A DNA stretch of 64,000 nucleotides from Planctomycetota bacterium (lineage in GTDB: Bacteria; Planctomycetota; Brocadiia; Brocadiales; Brocadiaceae): the NCBI GenBank assembly GCA_016188675.1, contig JACPHJ010000104.1:1-64000 (forward strand). The letters are read 5' to 3'. This document shows positions 46,260-55,500 of this stretch, piece after piece. The first letter of the stretch is position 1, and the number at the start of each line of letters is the position of its first letter. Under the pieces are notes generated by a model, which saw only the letters and a program-made list of their open reading frames with translations, did not search any database and was not told the DNA's origin. Made by a program: the position numbers and the translations under genes.

Positions 46260-47585
46260 TTATAAAAACTGCGGTATCAGCGCCTCGCTTTGGGAATACA
46301 CATCGCCAAAAGAATCCGTATCGTAAATATTATTTTTCGGCAAGTTAACATAAAAAGTGGTGCCACTGCCTTCCACACTCTCTACAAATATTTTGCCGTT
46401 ATGCGCCTCAATGATCTTGTTCACGATTGCCAATCCCAAACCGGAGCCTTCTTGTTTTGTCGTAAAGAATGGATCAAAGATTTTATTAACAAGCTCCTTT
46501 TTGATGCCAACCCCCGTGTCCTTTATTCCGACTTGTATATCTTCACTACTGTAATCGTCTCCAAGTGTGCGAGTAAACACGGTTAAATCTCCCCCGCACG
46601 TCATGGACTGAGACGCATTTAAGCACAGGTTTAAAAAAGCCTGTTGTAATTTCTCGGGATCGCATCTTACAATATCTTTATCCAAAATATATTCTTTTCG
46701 AATGCGAATATTGTTAATACCTTTCTGTTTTATATCCTCAGCCACAAAGAAAAGGGTTTTCTCTAATATCTCTGAAATACTATTATCCCTTAACTTCAAT
46801 TTGAGAGGCCGGGCAAATACCAGTAGTTCAGTCACAGTCTTATTTAAATTTTTTGTGCCTTGTATAATATTCTTTACCATCTTCTTTCTTGGATCTGAAT
46901 CTTCGAAGTCACGCGCAAGCAGTGCAGAAAACCCTTCGATCCCATTCAAAGGATTACGAATTTCATGGGCAATACACGCTGCCATAGCGCCAATGGCGGC
47001 TAATTTATCCGCATTTCTAAGACGCATCTCCAATTCTCTGATTTCAGACAAGTCTCTGAATACCTCTACCGCTCCTATTATATTTTCATTGGCATCTCTG
47101 ATTAAAGACACACTGCTTTCTATCCATTTTAACACCCCTCGGACCGTTTCTATCTTTCGCTCGACATCAATACAATTTTTTCTTTTTTCAAGCGCCAGCA
47201 ACAATAACGGCGTACTGCCGTCGCTATTCTTAAAAATGGTTTCGACCTTCTTTCCCATTACAAACAAAGCGTCCAATCCTAATATTTTTTCTGCTGCCTT
47301 ATTAATGGTGGATATTTCGCCTTTCAAATTCACGGCTATAACACCGCTGTGAATACTGCCCAAAAGGTTATTCGAATATTTTGTAAGGCTATCCAACTCC
47401 TGTACCTTGTCCTTCAAACAGGCATTTTTGTATGCCATTTCCTTATCAATTTCTTTAACCCTGTTTTGAAGGTGATTATAAGATTCTTCAAGCCGCAACG
47501 TATACTCGTTAAACAGATGGAAGGCAGAGGCAAGCTCTGTCCCCCAATTCTTTTTGAATTCCGTTATCGTAGCGTTTTCCATCAT
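46260..47585 (-). CDS. PAS histidine kinase, FlrB/FleS-type
   Basis: 441 residues without TM helices: N-terminal coiled coil (to about 75), PAS (about 75-190, SGVIAVNLKGEISTINKAA), HisKA with phospho-His in CIAHEIRNPLNGIEG (about 210), and HATPase (NLCLNASQSM N box, IKDTGVGI, GSGLGLAIVN). A cytoplasmic kinase next to the sigma-54 activator at 44675, its likely partner. 18 bp after the TPR lipoprotein gene. Confidence 0.92.
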   Translation of the reverse strand: MMENATITEFKKNWGTELASAFHLFNEYTLRLEESYNHLQNRVKEIDKEMAYKNACLKDKVQELDSLTKYSNNLLGSIHSGVIAVNLKGEISTINKAAEKILGLDALFVMGKKVETIFKNSDGSTPLLLLALEKRKNCIDVERKIETVRGVLKWIESSVSLIRDANENIIGAVEVFRDLSEIRELEMRLRNADKLAAIGAMAACIAHEIRNPLNGIEGFSALLARDFEDSDPRKKMVKNIIQGTKNLNKTVTELLVFARPLKLKLRDNSISEILEKTLFFVAEDIKQKGINNIRIRKEYILDKDIVRCDPEKLQQAFLNLCLNASQSMTCGGDLTVFTRTLGDDYSSEDIQVGIKDTGVGIKKELVNKIFDPFFTTKQEGSGLGLAIVNKIIEAHNGKIFVESVEGSGTTFYVNLPKNNIYDTDSFGDVYSQSEALIPQFL

Positions 47586-47603
47586 TTCATCCCGTTTTTT
47601 TAT

Positions 47604-48557
47604 TTACCTGGATATATAGTTGTTCGATGCCGTAAGTAATTGATTGCTGGCTAAAGTATTCTTTTCGGACCAGGCTTTCCACCAACCAATATCTTCCATA
47701 TACCATTTTGCCTGGTCTGTCAAATCGCTATCGGGAAACTGGTTGACAAACCGTTGATATTCGCTGAGAGCGCTGTCGTACTTTTTCATATTTCTATAGC
47801 AGTTTGCAACCTGGTATTGAGCCCAAATATATTGATCCGAGGAGGTGTTGTTTGGAGTAAATAATTTATACATCTGGAGTGCATTATCATACTCACATAG
47901 CTTATAATAACACTCTGCGACATCCAGTTGACTCACATTCTTAATTATCATCTCCAACCGCTGATTTATAGTATTATTTGTACCCACCTCTGATTTTTTA
48001 TTATTTTTCATTATGTATAGTCTTGCAGTTGAACTTCCTCCCCTTATACTTGCGTCTCTTGCTGCATCTCTATTGGATATTTCTTTTGGCGTGCCGATTT
48101 TAGCCTGAATATCACCAGATTGTGGAAGACCGTTCTCCGGAGCAGCAGGTAACGATCCGGTTGTTTTACTCATATCCGCATCTTTATTTTTAGCGCCATC
48201 CAGTTCTACAAGCCCATGGTTTCCTATTTTGTTATATTTATTTTCCAGTTCCTGCAGTTTCTCCCTTTCAGCCCTGAGAAGTGTCAACAAGTTTTCTACA
48301 CCATCTTCTTTTTTTGAATCCGATGACAATTCTTCCGTTTTTTGATTGTTCAAATCCGAAACCGCCTCTTCTTTTTTTAGTACAACAGGTCTTAGCAACG
48401 GTCTTTCAATATCACCGCTTATTCTTGCCTCTACTTTTTGTGTTGTTGCAGGCAAACAATTTGTTTTATCAGAAGAGACACTTTCGTCGTTGCCAAAAAG
48501 GCTAGACATACACCCTAAAACAATTCCAATAAATATCAGTCCTTTTTTCATTATCAT
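47604..48557 (-). CDS. TPR lipoprotein, YbgF-like (probable)
   Basis: About 317 residues from the ATG at 48557 (AAGGTG 7 nt upstream). A signal peptide with lipobox VLGC (Cys near 16) predicts a lipoprotein. A long low-complexity linker (30-205) includes a short coiled coil; TPRs follow at about 210-300 (YNALQMYKLF, SALSEYQRFVNQFPDSDL). It leads the kinase/regulator operon from a sigma-54 promoter. Role unknown; perhaps an envelope sensor or assembly factor. Confidence 0.78.
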   Translation of the reverse strand: MIMKKGLIFIGIVLGCMSSLFGNDESVSSDKTNCLPATTQKVEARISGDIERPLLRPVVLKKEEAVSDLNNQKTEELSSDSKKEDGVENLLTLLRAEREKLQELENKYNKIGNHGLVELDGAKNKDADMSKTTGSLPAAPENGLPQSGDIQAKIGTPKEISNRDAARDASIRGGSSTARLYIMKNNKKSEVGTNNTINQRLEMIIKNVSQLDVAECYYKLCEYDNALQMYKLFTPNNTSSDQYIWAQYQVANCYRNMKKYDSALSEYQRFVNQFPDSDLTDQAKWYMEDIGWWKAWSEKNTLASNQLLTASNNYISR

Positions 48558-48613
48558 AAAACACCTTAACAATAATTTATGATGTTAATACACGCATTAC
48601 GAATGTAAGGTAG

Positions 48614-48629
48614 AGCAAACAAAATGCCA
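48614..48629 (-). promoter_or_regulatory. Sigma-54 promoter of the TPR lipoprotein-kinase-regulator operon
   Basis: Minus strand TGGCATTTTGTTTGCT, nearly the same as the flgB site and with GG-N10-GC spacing, 57 bp before the ATG at 48557. It implies autoregulation of the FlrBC-like pair. Confidence 0.83.
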
Positions 48630-49003
48630 CACTATTGCAGGATATATGAGGTTAGATTCCTGTATAAGAGACCAGTGTATACATTCGAATCTTATCTTAT
48701 GGAAAACAACCAGGTTAGCAATAAAACAACAATAGATGTGAAAAGATGCTTTATAACCTTCTGAACGGCATGTTTCGTGTAAAATAATTAATCAGGACGT
48801 GCATAAACAATAAAATTATCAACATCACATGGTATTGTCAGTTGAAAATTAGAACAAAGGAAAAGGAGTAACCACTTGGAATGGATATCTAGCGAGGCAA
48901 GCCTCCGACCAATAAAAAACGTTTAAAACCGCATATTTCGCAGATTACGGATAAAGATTTTAATGGGTGTGTATTATTTTTAGGCAGGTTACTTTTAATC
49001 TTT
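48630..49003. other. Intergenic region, nothing recognised
   Basis: About 370 bp of AT-rich sequence between two minus-strand operons. A small inverted pair GAGGCAAGCCTC occurs near 48894. No gene, RNA or clear terminator seen. Confidence 0.5.
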
Positions 49004-50848
49004 TTACAAAGGTTGTGTATTACTGGTTGTCTCGTCCAAAGGGGTATCTGTATGCAACATCGGTTTAGGGGCAACTTCGTCTTTGTCCAAACCTACGAGA
49101 TATGCCTTTATTGCCTGCTCTAACTTCCCCATGGATTTATAACAATCGCCGATACGTTTAAATGCGTATTGCCTTATTTTCTCTTCATTACTGGTTTTTA
49201 ATAAATCAAGATAACTATTTATTGCCTCATCATACTTTTTGTCATTAAAGAGCGCATCAGCCATACCTATCATACCTTCGGCCGCCAGTTCACTGTCGGG
49301 GTATTGCTTTACAAAGTTATCAAAAGCATGGTATGCCAAATTATAATCACCTCTGTCAAAATAACAATTCCCAATATCCAATGCCATTTTACTGGCATAA
49401 TCACTATCCGGGTATGCCTGCATTCCATCGCGGAATGTCTGTATTGCCGAATCTGACATATTCATAGCACTTAAACTTTTCCCCAGAAAGTAAATTCCAT
49501 AAGGAACCTTATTGTTCTTAGGATAGGTGTCTGTTGTTTTCCTGAATATTTGAAACGCAGCCAGGTAATTATCTTGTTTGTAAAAACAATCGCCTAGCAT
49601 GAAACTGGCATTTTCTAAAAGTTCTCCATCACCACCCTGTTCGCTGACCAGAAGATTCCCAAAAACACTGCCAGCATCCTGGTACTCATTCAATAAATAC
49701 AAGCAATTACCAATTTGATATTCAATCTCCAATCTCATTTGACCCGAATTGTATTTCTCTCTTGCTTGTAAAAGAGATTGTAATGCGTTTCTATAATTAC
49801 CCATTGTTATATAGGTTTTTGCCATATTGAATTGGGCTCTACAAGCTGTATCTTCCTTAGGATATTCGCTAATAACCCTTTCATAGATATCTATTGCCTT
49901 ATGGTAAAGACCTTGCGCAACTAAAGAATCTCCTATTGACAAAAGTGCGTCATCAACTAATGGATCTTTTGGATAACTATACATAAATTGGAAATAGACC
50001 CGTCTGGCATTTTCATGGTCATTTAGGCTGTCATAGCACCGGCCTGTTTTGAACAATGCTTCTTTTATCAACTGAGGTTCTTTATATTTTCCCAATACGA
50101 TTTTATATTCCTGCAATGCGAGAAAATTAAAACCGAGATCATAATAATAATTTCCCAACTCCAAATATGCCTTTGCAACCCTGCGATCATTCGGATATTT
50201 TAATTGTGCCTTTTGATAAAGCTGAACACCTTTGTCCCGATAATATTCAAATGCCGTATCCTCGTTGAGCTTCGACAAGGTAATAACATATATGGAATCC
50301 TCATTCTGAATGAATTCTAACCCGCGTATCCCAAGAACCACCTCTAATATATCCTGTAAAGGACTTTTTTGAATTGAAATATTAACGTAAGAAGATAAGT
50401 AGGCAGAATCAACGTCTTCATCCACAATAATACTCTTACCAAAACTAGCGGATAATGCTTGTAATATATCCGTTATCTTTACCTGGGTTGCATCAATCGA
50501 ATACACGGGCACACCATATTCACCTATTTCTTTCGTCAACACAATATTTTCATTTGGATTGATTACAATCGGAGCCTTGTTTAATTGCTTACTATTGTCT
50601 TTTTCAACATTTTGAGGCTCAATTTTCTGAATCTGTTCTTCCTCATCATCTTGTGTCTCTAATATCTGTAATTGCGTCTGGAGCTTCTCCAAATTGCGTT
50701 TCTCTATATTCAGTTTTTCGTTCATACTACCTGAACTATCCGGCGTTTCCTCCCCATGTAATGGGGTGACTTCCACGATGGAGATAGTGACTATCCCTAT
50801 AAATCCACATAAAACCATACAGAATTTAACAAGTAACTTTCTATTCAT
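49004..50848 (-). CDS. Periplasmic TPR protein with secretin-like (STN/N0) domain
   Basis: 614 residues. Signal peptide about 1-29, a coiled coil about 45-75, a secretin-N/STN-like domain about 105-190 (VPVYSIDATQVKITDILQAL, VNISIQKSPLQDILEVVL), then about ten TPRs to 590. The STN fold normally occurs at the start of secretins and TonB-dependent receptors; here it is joined to TPRs without a secretin barrel. Probably a periplasmic scaffold. Follows the membrane TPR gene by 33 bp. Confidence 0.82.
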   Translation of the reverse strand: MNRKLLVKFCMVLCGFIGIVTISIVEVTPLHGEETPDSSGSMNEKLNIEKRNLEKLQTQLQILETQDDEEEQIQKIEPQNVEKDNSKQLNKAPIVINPNENIVLTKEIGEYGVPVYSIDATQVKITDILQALSASFGKSIIVDEDVDSAYLSSYVNISIQKSPLQDILEVVLGIRGLEFIQNEDSIYVITLSKLNEDTAFEYYRDKGVQLYQKAQLKYPNDRRVAKAYLELGNYYYDLGFNFLALQEYKIVLGKYKEPQLIKEALFKTGRCYDSLNDHENARRVYFQFMYSYPKDPLVDDALLSIGDSLVAQGLYHKAIDIYERVISEYPKEDTACRAQFNMAKTYITMGNYRNALQSLLQAREKYNSGQMRLEIEYQIGNCLYLLNEYQDAGSVFGNLLVSEQGGDGELLENASFMLGDCFYKQDNYLAAFQIFRKTTDTYPKNNKVPYGIYFLGKSLSAMNMSDSAIQTFRDGMQAYPDSDYASKMALDIGNCYFDRGDYNLAYHAFDNFVKQYPDSELAAEGMIGMADALFNDKKYDEAINSYLDLLKTSNEEKIRQYAFKRIGDCYKSMGKLEQAIKAYLVGLDKDEVAPKPMLHTDTPLDETTSNTQPL

Positions 50849-50881
50849 TTTCTTATTCAGGCAATTTTAAATTTAATCAAC

Positions 50882-51766
50882 TTATTTTGAAGCTAATGAT
50901 CGGATAGAGGTGCTAGTTCCTACAACAGCGGCTTTACGAAGCCGCTGTGCTTCCTTCATATAATAATCTGCTATCTTAAAATAAGCGTCTACAACGATCG
51001 ACTTGTCGTCATTGGAACTGCATTTTCCTTCTTGTGCAACAACCGTATAAAGCGTTTTTCTTGCTTTCTCAAATTCGCCCATTCCAGCGTAACATTCCCC
51101 TACTTTCAGCCGGCTTTTAAAATGATATGGACTGTTAATAAAATCATTATTTAATGTCTGAAACACTTTCGCTGCTTCTTCATATCTTTCGGACATTAAA
51201 TAACAATCTCCCAGGCGGTACATTACAAAATCCTCATTTAAAAAGGGCATTGATTTATCCAACCCCTTTTCATAAGAAGCTGCTGCGCCTCTATAGTCTC
51301 CCTGTTCGTATAATCTATTTGCTTCGATTACGTATTTTGAATTGTCCACTTTTATACTGCGAGATTCGTTCTTTGAACCTGTCATTTCTTTTTCTTGTTT
51401 TACAAGGTTATTTTCCTTTGTCTTCTTTTGCCCCGCAGTTTTATTTGTATCTTTATCTAAATCCAAGTTTTTTTTAAGGTTCTCAATTACCTTTTCTTCG
51501 TCAATACGTCCCACAATCTTATTCCCACCCTTGCCTCGATCCATTTGGAGAAAAAATAAAAGACAGACCACCACCAGGATTACGAGGTTCATGGCTATCG
51601 AAACCCCCTGTTGCCGAACGAATAAAAAAATCCTGGAAATATTCCCTATTGGCATTGAGAATTTCTTCTTCTTTTCTTCCTTATGAACATCAAGCAATGG
51701 CTCTGCAGGTTGTTTAGGCGTTTCTGTTGCGGCCTGTGTTTGATCCTGTGTTATCAAATCAGACAT
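50882..51766 (-). CDS. Membrane-anchored TPR protein
   Basis: 294 residues: polar N terminus, one TM helix at about 56-75 (SIAMNLVILVVVCLLFFLQM), Lys/Glu-rich linker, and TPRs at about 125-280 (ANRLYEQGDYRGAAASYEKG, MYRLGDCYLMSERYEEAAK). Topology N-in, TPRs in the periplasm. It lies between the STAS gene and the STN-TPR gene and could connect cytoplasmic signalling to the envelope TPR set. Confidence 0.78.
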   Translation of the reverse strand: MSDLITQDQTQAATETPKQPAEPLLDVHKEEKKKKFSMPIGNISRIFLFVRQQGVSIAMNLVILVVVCLLFFLQMDRGKGGNKIVGRIDEEKVIENLKKNLDLDKDTNKTAGQKKTKENNLVKQEKEMTGSKNESRSIKVDNSKYVIEANRLYEQGDYRGAAASYEKGLDKSMPFLNEDFVMYRLGDCYLMSERYEEAAKVFQTLNNDFINSPYHFKSRLKVGECYAGMGEFEKARKTLYTVVAQEGKCSSNDDKSIVVDAYFKIADYYMKEAQRLRKAAVVGTSTSIRSLASK

Positions 51767-51794
51767 GTTTGTATTTACCTCATTAAGTGTATTC

Positions 51795-52181
51795 TTAAGT
51801 TAAATTTTCTTTCGACCATAAAAGCATTCTCTCCAGCTTCCCAACCTGAGGTCCCAGGCTGGCTAAAGCGACGTCCTCATTCTCAAATACCTCGATAAGT
51901 TTGAATAAACCTGTAATGGCAAGCAACTTTTTTATATTTTCATTAACGTTAATTAACTTTAACTCTTTTTGTTTGTCTCTAAGGTGTTTTACATAAAATG
52001 CCATTATCCCTAATGCCTTAGCGGAGAGGTATCTTGTATGCGCAAGATCCAGTATGACATGACGGGTATTGTCGCATGATATCTTAAATTGAGTTTCGAG
52101 TTCATCTATTCCCTCGTAAACCAAATCCCCTCTAATTAACAATATCGTAGCCTTCTCTTTTTCTCGTTTTTCAATTTTCAT
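51795..52181 (-). CDS. STAS-domain anti-sigma factor antagonist-like protein
   Basis: 128 residues from the ATG at 52181, overlapping the previous gene by 11 bp. STAS fold (ATILLIRGDLVYEGIDELE; VILDLAHTRYLSAKALG). The usual DSSG phosphorylation loop reads LSAKALG: a Ser is kept, the Asp is lost. Likely partner of the RsbW-like ATPase domain of the preceding gene. Confidence 0.87.
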   Translation of the reverse strand: MKIEKREKEKATILLIRGDLVYEGIDELETQFKISCDNTRHVILDLAHTRYLSAKALGIMAFYVKHLRDKQKELKLINVNENIKKLLAITGLFKLIEVFENEDVALASLGPQVGKLERMLLWSKENLT

Positions 52182-53721
52182 TACAGCCAACCCGCTTTGC
52201 CATATGTACCGTAGTCCCCATCTCTTTGGAGGATTGTATCATCACCCTATCCATTAATTGCTTCATTATGAACATCCCCCTGCCGCTTTTTTTTGTTAAG
52301 TCTTTATACAACGTAATATCCGGTTCTGTATAAGCTTGCACATCAAACCCGCAACCACGGTCAGAAACCTCTATAATAACCTCGTCCCCTAACATCGAAA
52401 ATTTCAAAAATACGGCCCCCTTTTCATCTTCATGATATGCGAAAGATACTGCATTCAAGACCGCTTCGTTGACACAAGTAACAACTTCCTGTCTCTTATG
52501 ATTATCTCCCACAAGAGGCAATAACTTTTTATCAAATTGTTCCAATATTTCCCCGTAATTACTAATGGGTATTGGAACAGACATGATCTCATCCCACGAC
52601 GCAGATGTTTGCGCCTGAAACTCACTGCCCGAAACCATTACTGCACAATCTTTTTCCTCAGCAATTGATTCGTCGAGCCCCTCTATTTGAAGTTTTATAC
52701 CCTTTGCCATATCTTCGCAATTTGTCGCACTTCCGTCAGATATTGCATCTTTGAATCTATCTGCCGTAATTGTTCCATTTTTCAAACCTTTTAACAATGA
52801 ACTGTTATGTATCAAAACTAATTTGCTACCTAAAACAAAAGATGCATTGCTTTCCGTGATTGCCATTCCAGGGAACATATTTAGTGGAAATGGAGAAGAT
52901 TCCAACATCTTTACTTCCTTGCCGGACAGGCTTATAAAACACGTTAGTTCTTCCCCATGAATTGAATAACAAAGTGTTTGCCTTTGCCCATCTAAAACAG
53001 CACAAAATAACGTTACGGGAAATCGTTTTAGAATATTTTTACAAAGATATTGATTAATCTCTTTTAGTAAAGAAGCAGGGGACTTATCCGTTTTCAACAA
53101 ATAACGAAAGATTGTTTTGACTATAACGTCCAAATTTTTTACATCCACTTCACGGGAAATACTCCCAAAAACAAATGCATTTAACTTCCCAATACCGATG
53201 ACATCATAAAAAGTATTGCATGCAGTTACTGTCGTATCCTTTGTGACAAAAAATGCATCCGTTTGGCTGCAAAGATCGTTATATTCCTTCTTCAATCCTT
53301 CATTTTCAGTTTCAGTGCTCTTTGTACAGCTAATATTGTTATTAAGGTTTAAGATCGCCGAATCATTTAGAACTCTATAAATAACACTCTTAATATGCTC
53401 GATTTTAAATGGTTTTGTTATAAAGTCCATCACGCCGAGATGCATAGCTTCAATAACAGCTTCTATAGAACCATAAGCAGTGATGATAATAGCCTTGGTA
53501 TCCGGGTTCTGTTTTTTTATCTCGGAAATCAATTGCAGTCCGCCCATTATCGGCATCTTCAAATCACTAATCACCAGGTCGTATTTAGTCTTTCTCGTAA
53601 ACGCCAAAGCCTTGACACTATCGTTTGTGTTCTCTATATCGAAACCTTCTTCCGATAAGGCTTCGTGCAAAGCCCAGCGCAACGTTTCTTCATCATCTAC
53701 CAATAAAATCTTTTTTTTCAT
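52171..53721 (-). CDS. Response regulator with degenerate PP2C (SpoIIE-like) and RsbW-like ATPase domains
   Basis: 516 residues. Receiver about 1-120 (VISDLKMPIMGG). About 160-345 matches the SpoIIE/PP2C pattern over its length, but metal Asp positions are lost: GGDxYD reads CNTFYD (about 170), GDVSGHG reads FGSISREVD (about 187), TDG reads HNSS (about 305). The C-terminal RsbW-type HATPase at 385-510 looks active (NEAVLNAVSFA, DRGCGFD, GRGMFIMKQL). It probably binds and phosphorylates or releases the STAS partner in response to phosphorylation. 16 bp after the activator gene. Confidence 0.83.
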   Translation of the reverse strand: MKKKILLVDDEETLRWALHEALSEEGFDIENTNDSVKALAFTRKTKYDLVISDLKMPIMGGLQLISEIKKQNPDTKAIIITAYGSIEAVIEAMHLGVMDFITKPFKIEHIKSVIYRVLNDSAILNLNNNISCTKSTETENEGLKKEYNDLCSQTDAFFVTKDTTVTACNTFYDVIGIGKLNAFVFGSISREVDVKNLDVIVKTIFRYLLKTDKSPASLLKEINQYLCKNILKRFPVTLFCAVLDGQRQTLCYSIHGEELTCFISLSGKEVKMLESSPFPLNMFPGMAITESNASFVLGSKLVLIHNSSLLKGLKNGTITADRFKDAISDGSATNCEDMAKGIKLQIEGLDESIAEEKDCAVMVSGSEFQAQTSASWDEIMSVPIPISNYGEILEQFDKKLLPLVGDNHKRQEVVTCVNEAVLNAVSFAYHEDEKGAVFLKFSMLGDEVIIEVSDRGCGFDVQAYTEPDITLYKDLTKKSGRGMFIMKQLMDRVMIQSSKEMGTTVHMAKRVGCNEN

Positions 53722-53737
53722 GTTTCTCTCGTTAAAT

Positions 53738-55132
53738 TTACGATTGACTTATGCCGTATTCTTTTATCTTATTATATAAAGTCGTCCGATTAATACCCAG
53801 TATCCTGGCTGCCTCTGTCCTCCGCCATGAAGTCTCATTAAGCACCTTTTGGATGTGTTGTTTTTCAATGCTTGCCAATGAACTGACGTTCAACTCTCCA
53901 TCGCTCTCCACGCTATCGCCAACTTCGTTTACAACAATTTTTTTCCCTGAACTGATGGGGGCAACCAACTCCGGCAATAACGTACCATTAGTTGCGATCA
54001 ATACGGCTCTTTCTATTATGTTTTTCAACTCACGAATATTTCCAGGCCAATTATATTCCAAAAGTTGCTTCTCTGTCTCCGGAGGTATATGATGTATATT
54101 TTTATTAAATTCATTATTATATTTGTGCACAAAATGTTTCACCAAGAGCAAAATATCTTCACTTCTCTCTCTTAAGGGCGGAACATAAATCGGCAGCACC
54201 TTCAATCTGTAATAAAGATCTTTTCTAAAATTACCCGCATCCACTTCTTCTTCCAGATTTCTGTTAGTTGATGCGATAACCCTGACATCAATCTTAATAT
54301 CATTAATCCCGCCGACTCTCTTGAATTGCCTTTCTTGCAGAACCCTCAGAAGCTTTGCCTGCAATGAAATCCCCATTTCGCCTATTTCATCCAAAAAAAC
54401 GGTTCCTTTATCAGCAATCTCGAACAAACCAGGCTTGCCTGTTGAGGTAGCGCCGGTAAACGAACCCTTTTCATACCCAAACAATTCCGCCTCAAGAAGG
54501 CTCTCTGTCAGGGCGGCACAATTGATATCTACAAAACGCCCGTTCTTTCGCGAACTCAAACGATGAATAGCCCCGGCTACAAGTTCCTTTCCTGTGCCAC
54601 TTTCGCCTTGTATTAATACCGTAGTCGAAGGACTCTTTGCAACCTGTTTAATAAGGTTATAAATTTCTTTCATCGGTTGGCTATTTCCAATTATAATCCC
54701 GTTTGGCTCATCGGTAAAAGTCAACTGCTGTGCCCTTAATTCCAGCACTTCACGCCTTAATGCCTGCGTGCCCAGGGCCTTTTCGATAACCAGCCTTAAA
54801 TGCTCCACCTTAAACGGTTTTTCCAAATAGTCATATGCGCCCATCTTCATCGCCTCTACAGCAGTATCAATACTTCCATATCCAGTCATAACTATCATTA
54901 AAACATTGGGGTCTTTTACTTTTACTTTCTCAAGAAGCGCTATCCCACCCATAACAGGCAACCGCAAATCTAACAGTATCAAATCAGGCAAGAGTTCATT
55001 TATCTTCTCCAATGCCTGCTCACAAGTTTCTGCTACATGAACCTCATACCCCTGCCCCTCTAAAAATTCTTTTATTGAAAACCGAATCGTTTCTTCATCA
55101 TCTACAATAAGAATTACTCCCTTTGATATCAT
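53738..55132 (-). CDS. NtrC-type sigma-54 response regulator
   Basis: 464 residues: receiver (LILLDLRLPVMGG), AAA+ domain (GESGTGKE near 179, GSFTGA loop near 222, VFLDEIGEM) and Fis-type HTH (SWRRTEAARILGINRTTLYN). Second enhancer-binding protein in the window, only moderately similar to the 44675 one. It heads the partner-switching/TPR operon and may control it or some of the sigma-54 sites. Confidence 0.92.
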   Translation of the reverse strand: MISKGVILIVDDEETIRFSIKEFLEGQGYEVHVAETCEQALEKINELLPDLILLDLRLPVMGGIALLEKVKVKDPNVLMIVMTGYGSIDTAVEAMKMGAYDYLEKPFKVEHLRLVIEKALGTQALRREVLELRAQQLTFTDEPNGIIIGNSQPMKEIYNLIKQVAKSPSTTVLIQGESGTGKELVAGAIHRLSSRKNGRFVDINCAALTESLLEAELFGYEKGSFTGATSTGKPGLFEIADKGTVFLDEIGEMGISLQAKLLRVLQERQFKRVGGINDIKIDVRVIASTNRNLEEEVDAGNFRKDLYYRLKVLPIYVPPLRERSEDILLLVKHFVHKYNNEFNKNIHHIPPETEKQLLEYNWPGNIRELKNIIERAVLIATNGTLLPELVAPISSGKKIVVNEVGDSVESDGELNVSSLASIEKQHIQKVLNETSWRRTEAARILGINRTTLYNKIKEYGISQS

Positions 55133-55500
55133 TTACTACCCCCCCTTTTCTCGTAGTAAAACCAAAAAACTACATATATATTTTTAAAAATGTTGGATTT
55201 TTAAACGAATAACTAAAAAGGCTACCATAGTATGTCTAAATATTCAACATTTTATTATTGGTATAACTGTTTTGCTAACAATTTAGTTCTTTGAAGAAAA
55301 GTCTGACTTAAGCTTCAAATTATACCTTTTAAGTCCCCCTTAACAAAGGGGGATTGAGGGGGTTGTGTTTCCCCTGTGTTATTTTACAACCCCCTAGCCC
55401 CCTTTTCTAAGGGGGATTCTTTATGCCCTATATCGTATAACCTGCATGAATAAAATGAAAACCCTATTCAGAATCTTACGCAAACAATATACCAGCTTAA
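55133..55500. other. Intergenic region with palindromic repeat
   Basis: 368 bp. Holds the G/C-rich inverted repeat at 55332-55421 and AT-rich promoter-like DNA before the gene at 55132. No sigma-54 or sigma-28 match seen here. Confidence 0.6.
55332..55421. repeat. G/C-rich long inverted repeat (MITE/REP-like, copy 3)
   Basis: AGTCCCCCTTAACAAAGGGG... in the left arm and ...CCCCCTTTTCTAAGGGGGA in the right arm. Internal palindromes in both arms; ACAACCCCCT joins as in copy 2. About 85% the same as copy 2 by eye. Confidence 0.78.
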
